Source: QQUD01 sp039029915 | GTDB taxonomy: Bacteria; Chloroflexota; Anaerolineae; Promineifilales; Promineifilaceae | Direction: 5' to 3' | Assembly (NCBI GenBank): GCA_039029915.1 | Contig: JBCCFD010000177.1 | Coordinates: forward strand, 1-14,334 | Length of the DNA: 14,334 nucleotides | Shown: piece after piece, positions 1 through 5,730 of the stretch | Layout of the letters: the number at the start of each line of letters is the position of its first letter | How positions within the stretch are numbered: position 1 is the first letter of the stretch | Notes under the pieces: generated by a model | Seen by the model: only the letters and a program-made list of their open reading frames with translations | Databases searched by the model: none | What the model was told of the DNA's origin: nothing | Program-made: the position numbers and the translations under genes

Positions 1-2
1 CC

Positions 3-2441
3 ACATTCGCCGGCTGCCCCGGTATCGAAGCCCTTGAACGCCTTGCGCCCATGCCTTTTGCGTGCAGTGATCGCACAGCTTTTCAGGTTGTCAACACGCC
101 GACCCGTAAAAGCGCTCGTATCGTTGGTGAAGTTTTAGGTAAATATCACCCTCACAGCGATCAGGCCGTATACGACTCAATGGTTCGAATGGCCCAAACC
201 TTCTCCCTCCGCTACCTACTCGTTGACGGGCAAGGCAATTTTGGCAGCATTGACGGTGACGGGGCGGCAGCCATGCGCTACACCGAAGCCCGCTTGGCTC
301 GCATTGCGCACGAGCTTCTTGAAGATATTGATAAAAATACCGTAGAGTTTGCCCCAAACTTTGACGATAGCCTGCAAGAACCAGAGCTGCTCCCAGCCAG
401 ACTGCCCAACCTTCTGCTCAATGGCTCCAATGGGATTGCCGTTGGTATGGCCACAAACATCCCACCACACAATCTTACCGAGCTGTGTAACGCGATTGAA
501 TACCTGATCGATAATCAAGACACTTATGATGATGTGACCTTAGAAGATTTGATGCAATTTGTAACTGGACCCGACTTTCCAACCGGGGGCATTATTGTGG
601 GCACCGAAGGCGTGCGCAATGCTTATGCAACCGGTAGAGGGCGGGTCATTGTTCGCGCCGTGGCCGAAATCGAGGAGATGCCCAGCAATCCAAACCGCCA
701 GCGCATCAACATCACTGAGATTCCTTATCAGGTGAACAAAGCCATGCTCATTGAGCGCATGGCTGAACTGGTCAACCGCGGCATCCTTACTGACATCTCG
801 GACATTCGAGATGAGTCTGACCAACGCGGCATCTCTATCATCGTGGAACTCAAGCGGGGTACCCAACCGATGAAGGTGCTCAACCAGCTCTTCAAACATA
901 CGTCCCTGCAAACGACCTTTGGTGTGCAAATGCTTGCTTTGGTTGATAGGCAACCTCGCTTGCTGTCCCTCAAACGAGCCCTTCAAATCCACATCGACCA
1001 TCGCGTTGAGGTGATTACTCGTCGAACTGAGTTTGAATTAGACAAAGCCAAGAAGCGCCAGCATATTCTAGAAGGTTTGCTCATCGCCTTGGCGAATTTA
1101 GACGAGGTCATTGAAACGATTCGCCGTTCGCCTGATGTCGAACAAGCTCGTGGTCAGCTGATGGAAAGATTTGGCCTCACCTTGCCTCAGGCAAACGCCA
1201 TTTTAGACATGCAGTTACGCCGCCTGGCTGCGCTCGAACGTCAGAAAATTGAAAATGAGCATCGGGAAATTACCGAACATATCGATTATCTTGAAGGGTT
1301 ACTCGCCGATAAAAACAAAATCTTAGCCATCATCAAAGAAGATTTGACCGAGATACGTGAAAAATACGGTGATGCCCGTCGCTCGCGCGTTGCGGTTGGC
1401 TTAGCCGCAGACCTCAATATGGAAGATTTGATTCGTGATGAGGATGTGCTTATTTCTATTACTCAACGGGGCTACGTCAAGCGAACACCAGTCACGGCCT
1501 ATCGCGTGCAGGGTCGGGGTGGTAAAGGTTTAATTGGCATGAGCACGCGCGATCGAGATGCATTGGAGCATCTCTTTGCGGCAGGCTCTCTAAACACCAT
1601 TCTCTATTTCTCTGACCGCGGTAAGGTTTATGCAGACAAAGCGTATCAAATCCCAGAGCTTGATCGAACGGCCAAGGGCACCAATTTGATGAATATTTTG
1701 CCGCTAATGCCGGAAGAAAAGATTACGGCCGCTTTACCTGTTCACAACTTTGATGAAGCTGAATATCTCATTATGGTTACCCAAAAAGGACGCATTAAGC
1801 GCATCGGCGTTAACGCCTTTGCAAACGTTAGGCCGTCCGGCCTTATCGCCATTTCGCTTGACCCCGATGATAGCCTCGGCTGGGTGAAAATGACTCACGG
1901 AGGACAAGATTTGATTCTTGTCAGTGAGCAGGGCAAGGGCATCCGCTTTAGCGAAGAAGACGTGCGCCCAATGGGTCGAAATGCAGCTGGGGTAAATGCG
2001 ATGCGCCTTGAGTCGTGGGATAATATTGCTGGGGCAGACGTTGTTACAGAAGGGGACGATGTGATGGTCATCACCGAAAAAGGGTATGGCAAGCGAACCC
2101 CTATTGATGATTATCGCCAACAGAATCGGTATGGATCTGGCGTACGCGCCATGGTCTTATCCCCTGAACGAACCGGTAAAATTGTCAGTGCCCGTGTGGT
2201 CACGGAGGGAGATGAAGTGACCTGTATTTCCGCCAACGGCATCATTCTGCGGACGGCAACGGATACGGTTTCGCAACAGGGTCGTTCAACCCAAGGTGTG
2301 CGGGTGATGGATTTACGCGCGGATGATTCGGTCGTCTCTGTGGCGGTGATTCGAGAAGGAAAGCTATCTAATGTTGATGGGGAGAATGACGAATCAGCTG
2401 AAGGGGAACAGGCAGTGGAGGAAACGGCCGTTGCTGAATAA
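3..2441 (+). CDS. gyrA: DNA gyrase subunit A (5'-incomplete)
   Basis: GyrA is the breakage-reunion subunit of the type II topoisomerase that introduces negative supercoils. Counting from the ATG at 51, the winged-helix segment SARIVGEVLGKYHPHSD is at residues 21-37 and the catalytic tyrosine is Y77 (AMRYTEA). The tower and coiled-coil region follows. The GyrA-box-like QGRGGKG at 487-493 and the beta-propeller repeats favour GyrA over ParC. The tail is acidic (GENDESAEGEQAVEE). The frame is open back to base 3. About 64 N-terminal residues of a normal GyrA (the [22 protein letters not shown] type region) are absent, and the ~33 codons before TPTRKSAR do not resemble gyrase. The ATG at 51 is therefore unlikely to be a native start. 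The QRDR positions equivalent to E. coli 81 and 83 are S36 and Q38; the equivalent of Asp87 is kept (D42). Family call near certain; the 5' end is unresolved. Confidence 0.95.
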   Translation, partial: TFAGCPGIEALERLAPMPFACSDRTAFQVVNTPTRKSARIVGEVLGKYHPHSDQAVYDSMVRMAQTFSLRYLLVDGQGNFGSIDGDGAAAMRYTEARLARIAHELLEDIDKNTVEFAPNFDDSLQEPELLPARLPNLLLNGSNGIAVGMATNIPPHNLTELCNAIEYLIDNQDTYDDVTLEDLMQFVTGPDFPTGGIIVGTEGVRNAYATGRGRVIVRAVAEIEEMPSNPNRQRINITEIPYQVNKAMLIERMAELVNRGILTDISDIRDESDQRGISIIVELKRGTQPMKVLNQLFKHTSLQTTFGVQMLALVDRQPRLLSLKRALQIHIDHRVEVITRRTEFELDKAKKRQHILEGLLIALANLDEVIETIRRSPDVEQARGQLMERFGLTLPQANAILDMQLRRLAALERQKIENEHREITEHIDYLEGLLADKNKILAIIKEDLTEIREKYGDARRSRVAVGLAADLNMEDLIRDEDVLISITQRGYVKRTPVTAYRVQGRGGKGLIGMSTRDRDALEHLFAAGSLNTILYFSDRGKVYADKAYQIPELDRTAKGTNLMNILPLMPEEKITAALPVHNFDEAEYLIMVTQKGRIKRIGVNAFANVRPSGLIAISLDPDDSLGWVKMTHGGQDLILVSEQGKGIRFSEEDVRPMGRNAAGVNAMRLESWDNIAGADVVTEGDDVMVITEKGYGKRTPIDDYRQQNRYGSGVRAMVLSPERTGKIVSARVVTEGDEVTCISANGIILRTATDTVSQQGRSTQGVRVMDLRADDSVVSVAVIREGKLSNVDGENDESAEGEQAVEETAVAE

Positions 2442-2470
2442 GTGAAACGAAGGTCCTAAATTGATATTTG

Positions 2471-2497
2471 AAAGACGCCTTGCAAGGCGTCTTTTTT
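2471..2497 (+). terminator. Intrinsic terminator of gyrA
   Basis: A perfect 11-bp inverted repeat, AAAGACGCCTT and AAGGCGTCTTT, is separated by only GC and followed directly by a T run. In practice the stem would be about 9 bp with a TGCA-type loop. It begins 30 bases after the gyrA stop, as expected for a rho-independent terminator. Confidence 0.9.
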
Positions 2498-2813
2498 ATT
2501 ATCACAATGTTCTTAATTTCCTATATTTTATTGCTGGGAAAAACTTTATAGTTAAGAAACAAGTTATCTGTTCCGTGGAGAAAGAATTAGATCTTTAGCA
2601 TGAAGAATGCTTACAGGAGCAAGGATGGGCGTCTCCTAGAGAGCCACCCGCTTCCTCAGGAGCCATAATTCATCTTCTTTTTATGCTCTCAAAAGCTTGA
2701 TTGAAATTCGACGACCTATCTCCGATGAAGAAATTCGCATCTGCACCCATTCTTTCTTTGTTCCAAAGCGATTTTCTTCCCTATGCAATAAATATAAGGC
2801 GTGAAACCGCATC
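2498..2813. other. Intergenic gap, no gene recognised
   Basis: This 316-bp stretch separates the gyrA terminator from the ATPase gene. I see no RNA gene and no convincing promoter pair: a TATAGT at 2547-2552 has no partner at usual spacing. A 30-codon open frame starting at the ATG at 2725 ends in TGA at 2815-2817, overlapping the ATPase start as ATGA, but it has no ribosome binding site. The only purine-rich stretch before the ATPase start is AAGG at 2796-2799. Confidence 0.6.
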
Positions 2814-4211
2814 ATGAATACACCACCCAAACTAAAACATATCTTAACCCCAGTTACTCGGGCTGACGATTTAGGTATCCCCCTTTCAATCGTTCACGAT
2901 CTCCTTTTTCGCATTTTATTTAATGAGGGTACCGCCAATATCTCTCGTTTTGCCGAGATATTAGGGTTGCATGCTCAAATAATTGACGGCCAGCTGGCTC
3001 AAATGAAACAAGAGCATCTCGTCGAAGTCACCAAGGCAGGCGGGATGGGAAGCTTAAGCTTCACCTACGGCCTCACCGAAAAAGGAACCAAGCGTGCTCG
3101 GGACGCTATGGCCAGAAGCCAATATATTGGTCGAGTGCCAGTTTCTTTGGAAGATTATGTTGATGCCATTGAAGCCCAATCCAATAGTATGAGAATTTCA
3201 CCAGATCAGGTAAAACGCGCCTTGAGCCATTTGATCTTACCCGATAACTTCCACCGCAAGATTGGGCCTGCCGTTAACGCAGGCACCTCCCTTTTTCTTT
3301 ATGGACCACCGGGCAATGGCAAAACGACAGTAGCGCAGGCAATGGCTGACTTACTATCAAAAGATAATCCAATTTGGCTCCCAGACGCCATCACTGCAGG
3401 TGGGCAGGTTATACGCGTTTTTGACCCCCTCGTTCATATTCCGCTGAAACAAGAGGATATGCCGCTTCATACAGCCCATCTTTCCCACAACGGCGCGACC
3501 AACAAGCTAAAAATCGACCATCGCTGGCGTCTATTTGAACGTCCAGCCGTGATGGTTGGCGGTGAACTAACTATGGACTCATTGAATCTTCGTTTTGAAG
3601 AGTCAGCCAAGGTATACGAAGCACCACTGCAACTCAAAGCAAACGGGGGCATGTTCCTAATCGATGACTTTGGACGCCAAATGATTAGCCCTGACGAACT
3701 TTTAAATCGTTGGATTGTGCCGTTGGAAAGCGGGTTTGATTTTTTGCGGTTGCAGTCGGGGCAAACGCTTCAAGTGCCATTCCGCCAGCTCATTGTTTTT
3801 TCGACAAACTTAGATCCGGGTCAGTTAGTAGACGGTGCTTTCATGCGTCGTATTCAAATGAAAGTTGAGGTGGGTGGCCCCTCTGAAAAGCTTTTTTATC
3901 AAATCTTCTTGGTGATGTGCAAAGCGTATCGGATTCCATTTGAGAAGAAGGGGTTCGTTCATCTCCTCCAAAAATGGTATCGTCAGCCGAACCGAACGAT
4001 GCAGGCGGTGCATCCGCGAGATATTTTGAAAACAATTATGGCGATTGCAGATTATGAAGGAGTGCCACCGGAGTTAACCCCAGATTTGATTGATGAGGCG
4101 TGCGACAGCTATTTTGTCGATGGAGACATGTCGGCAACGTTATCTGATATCAATAAAGCGAACGGAACGGCCGTTGATTCGTACACCCAAACCGTTCCAG
4201 CATTCAATTAA
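2814..4211 (+). CDS. AAA-type ATPase with N-terminal winged-helix domain, function unknown
   Basis: This soluble 465-aa protein couples a predicted winged-helix region (roughly 20-100, ending in YGLTEKGTKRAR, typical of MarR/PadR-like wings) to a P-loop ATPase core. Walker A is GPPGNGKT at 164-171, Walker B is FLIDDFG at 281-287, a sensor-1-like STN is at 330-332, and candidate arginine-finger residues are R345/R346 (FMRRIQ). A conserved-looking HPRDI is at 400-404 in the C-terminal helical part. The residues needed for ATP hydrolysis are present, so it is probably active. No signal peptide or membrane segment is evident. It lies alone between a gyrA terminator and a convergent gene, so context gives no partner. 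The architecture suggests an ATP-driven remodeller or DNA-associated regulator, but that is inference. The start is the first in-frame ATG and lacks a strong Shine-Dalgarno sequence. Confidence 0.85.
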   Translation: MNTPPKLKHILTPVTRADDLGIPLSIVHDLLFRILFNEGTANISRFAEILGLHAQIIDGQLAQMKQEHLVEVTKAGGMGSLSFTYGLTEKGTKRARDAMARSQYIGRVPVSLEDYVDAIEAQSNSMRISPDQVKRALSHLILPDNFHRKIGPAVNAGTSLFLYGPPGNGKTTVAQAMADLLSKDNPIWLPDAITAGGQVIRVFDPLVHIPLKQEDMPLHTAHLSHNGATNKLKIDHRWRLFERPAVMVGGELTMDSLNLRFEESAKVYEAPLQLKANGGMFLIDDFGRQMISPDELLNRWIVPLESGFDFLRLQSGQTLQVPFRQLIVFSTNLDPGQLVDGAFMRRIQMKVEVGGPSEKLFYQIFLVMCKAYRIPFEKKGFVHLLQKWYRQPNRTMQAVHPRDILKTIMAIADYEGVPPELTPDLIDEACDSYFVDGDMSATLSDINKANGTAVDSYTQTVPAFN

Positions 4212-4216
4212 AAATA

Positions 4217-4259
4217 AACAGGGTACAGATTGCACAAAAAATGTAGCCTGTACCCTGTT
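4217..4259. terminator. Inverted-repeat terminator between convergent genes
   Basis: The arms AACAGGGTACAG (4217-4228) and CTGTACCCTGTT (4248-4259) are perfect 12-bp inverted repeats around a 19-base loop. On the minus strand the stem is followed by TATTTTTAATT, giving a U-rich tail for the AIM24-family gene. On the plus strand there is no clear U tract after the stem, so termination of the ATPase transcript here is less certain. Confidence 0.75.
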
Positions 4260-4266
4260 CATTCAA

Positions 4267-5058
4267 TTAGTTGCCCTGCAACAAATCAGTCGCAATATTT
4301 CCTAAAACAGAGCCTTCACCTTGAGAACGCCCGCCAGCAGATGGCGCATTTGCCAAAATACGGTCTGCTAAACGTGAGAATGGCAATGATTGCAGCCAAA
4401 CGCGGCCTGTGCCTTGCAGTGTAGCCAGGAAGATACCCTCACCACCAAAAATCATTGATTTTAAATTGCCAGCTCGTTCGATATCATAACTAATCGTGTT
4501 TTCAAAAGCGACAATACAGCCAGTGTCAACCATTAGCTTTTCGCCATTTAGCCGTTTTTCCACGATGGTTCCGCCAGCATGAATAAACACATTGCCATCA
4601 CCACGCAGACGTTGCAGAATAAACCCTTCACCCCCAAACAAGCCAGCTCCTAACTTTTTGTTAAAAGCAATTGACAACTCCGTGCCAAACGCAGCACAAA
4701 GGAATGAATCTTTTTGGCAAATAAGTTCACCATTAGCCTCATCAAGATCAATCGCAATAATTTTACCGGGATAAGGTGCCCCAAACGCCACGTGTTTCTT
4801 ACCTTGGCCATTGTTTGTAAAGTGGGTCATAAAGATTGATTCACCCGTAAAGACACGCTTTGCCGCACTGCCTAAGGCCCCTAAAAAGCCACCGCCAGGG
4901 TTTGATCCATCTCCCATTTTGGTTTCGAATCCGACGTCTTGCTCCATGTACATCATGGCACCCGCTTCAGCAATTACTTTTTCTTTGGGGTCTAGCTCTA
5001 CTTCAACAAACTGAAGGTCATCCCCAAAGATTTTGTAATCAACAACATGGCTTTTCAT
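4267..5058 (-). CDS. TIGR00266/AIM24-family protein
   Basis: The 263-aa protein matches the TIGR00266/AIM24 family, a beta-rich fold related to the tryptophan RNA-binding attenuator barrel; its biochemical role in bacteria is not settled. Recognisable features are the start (YKIFGDDLQFVEVELDP), the EAGAMMYMEQDV segment at about 31-42 and two glycine-rich repeats, FGGEGF at 141-146 and FGGEGIF at 204-210, typical of the internally repeated barrel. Length is normal for the family. No signal peptide or membrane segment is seen. The start is supported by AAGGAGA at 5068-5074, about nine bases upstream. The gene is transcribed alone, leftward, towards the shared terminator. A fold-back repeat lies about 50 bp upstream of the start and may fall within its leader or promoter. 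Confidence 0.88.
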   Translation of the reverse strand: MKSHVVDYKIFGDDLQFVEVELDPKEKVIAEAGAMMYMEQDVGFETKMGDGSNPGGGFLGALGSAAKRVFTGESIFMTHFTNNGQGKKHVAFGAPYPGKIIAIDLDEANGELICQKDSFLCAAFGTELSIAFNKKLGAGLFGGEGFILQRLRGDGNVFIHAGGTIVEKRLNGEKLMVDTGCIVAFENTISYDIERAGNLKSMIFGGEGIFLATLQGTGRVWLQSLPFSRLADRILANAPSAGGRSQGEGSVLGNIATDLLQGN

Positions 5059-5106
5059 AGATAAGTTTCTCCTTATGGTGAAAGTTTTTGTAAAAAATAA
5101 AAAGGT

Positions 5107-5222
5107 CTAAGTGTGCCGAAGTTTCTAAATTGAAAGCATTTTTAGCTAAAAGCTTCGGAACCTCGAGGAAACGAAGTTTTTAGCCGTTGTTTTATTCAAA
5201 GCAGGAACTTCGTTTCACTTAG
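5107..5222. repeat. MITE-like fold-back element made of two head-to-head ~52-bp repeats
   Basis: Copy 1 (5107-5158, minus orientation) and copy 2 (5171-5222, plus orientation) are two versions of one ~52-bp unit, joined by a 12-bp spacer containing the palindrome CCTCGAGG. Each unit runs CGAAG-x-TTTTAGC ... ACTTCG-N4-ACTTAG. The whole 116 bp has imperfect ends of the form CTAAGT-N4-CGAAGT and ACTTCG-N4-ACTTAG. No coding capacity and no clear target-site duplication were seen. It could be a non-autonomous transposon-like element or a REP-like palindrome. Confidence 0.75.
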
Positions 5223-5576
5223 TAGGTGCAGTAATGAAGATAAAAATAGAGGAATACTTACTGCACTGGTAAAGATACGTTGATATAGGTGAGAGGTTGC
5301 AAAAATACGGCCGTTATCACCCAACACACTCAAACAGTATAGGCAAACAAAACCCATTATGCAAAACAAACATACAAATCTTAGGTTGACATAACAATTG
5401 ATTGAACCCCCTTTTTCACTCTTCGCAAAAAATCTGTAAAAAATTCATGCCTCTTTTACTTATGATTTCAATTTTTATGCTACTTTTTTTATGTGTGTGC
5501 GCCAAAAAAATCCTTTAATAGTTTTGGGAATTTTTAAAGCTCATTTTTAGAACAATTAAATAAACATTTAAGAACT

Positions 5577-5585
5577 TGCTATAAG
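5577..5585 (+). promoter_or_regulatory. Possible extended -10 promoter for the kinase/HNH operon
   Basis: TGCTATAAG fits the extended -10 pattern TGnTATAAt. The -35 position (TAAATA, 5557-5562) is poor. It lies about 145 bp upstream of the kinase-like gene, immediately before repeat copy 3, so the transcript leader would carry that fold-back repeat. A weak prediction. Confidence 0.25.
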
Positions 5586-5640
5586 TAAAACGAAGTAGCC
5601 GCATTGAATAAACAACGGCTAAAAACTTCGTCTGACTTAG
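5581..5640 (-). repeat. Third copy of the fold-back repeat
   Basis: In reverse complement, 5581-5631 aligns with copy 2 along its whole length, including the 22-base block ACGAAGTTTTTAGCCGTTGT plus TT and the outer ACTTCG-TTTT-ACTTAT end. Including the far side to 5640 gives a 60-bp element with inverted ends ATAAGT-N4-CGAAGT and ACTTCG-N4-ACTTAG. It sits 90 bp upstream of the kinase-like gene. Confidence 0.75.
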
Positions 5641-5719
5641 CTAAGAGAGCAGTGGCAAAAGCTACGGTTAGGTTGCAGCAAATGGACCAGTTACATTATT
5701 GCAACATCAGTCGTCATCC

Positions 5720-5726
5720 AGGAGGA
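5720..5726 (+). promoter_or_regulatory. Ribosome binding site of the kinase-like gene
   Basis: AGGAGGA ends four bases before the ATG at 5731. It is a near-perfect Shine-Dalgarno sequence and fixes this start. Confidence 0.8.
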
Positions 5727-5730
5727 AATA

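Larger units (their letters stand above)
5059..5730. other. AT-rich divergent intergenic region
   Basis: This 672-bp gap separates the divergent AIM24-family and kinase-like genes. It holds three copies of a fold-back repeat (annotated separately), one ACGGCCGT palindrome at 5307-5314, and a very A/T-rich central part at roughly 5330-5580. I found no open frame with a ribosome binding site and no tRNA, integrase or transposase. Both flanking genes must be driven from inside this gap. Confidence 0.7.

Noticed and set aside
540..1001. Minus-strand 153-codon open frame inside gyrA
   Set aside because: A shadow of the strongly conserved gyrA reading frame, with no ribosome binding site or family resemblance.
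2725..2817. A 30-codon open frame overlapping the ATPase start as ATGA, possible leader peptide
   Set aside because: No ribosome binding site, no recognisable sequence and no attenuator-like structure; the overlap can arise by chance.
5386..5391. Consensus -35 hexamer TTGACA upstream of the kinase-like gene
   Set aside because: No acceptable -10 at 16-18 bp downstream (CCCCTT region), so not called as a promoter.
5107..5640. Possible CRISPR array in the repeated region upstream of the kinase-like gene
   Set aside because: Only three copies, in mixed orientations, with unequal spacing and internal palindromes; no cas genes nearby.
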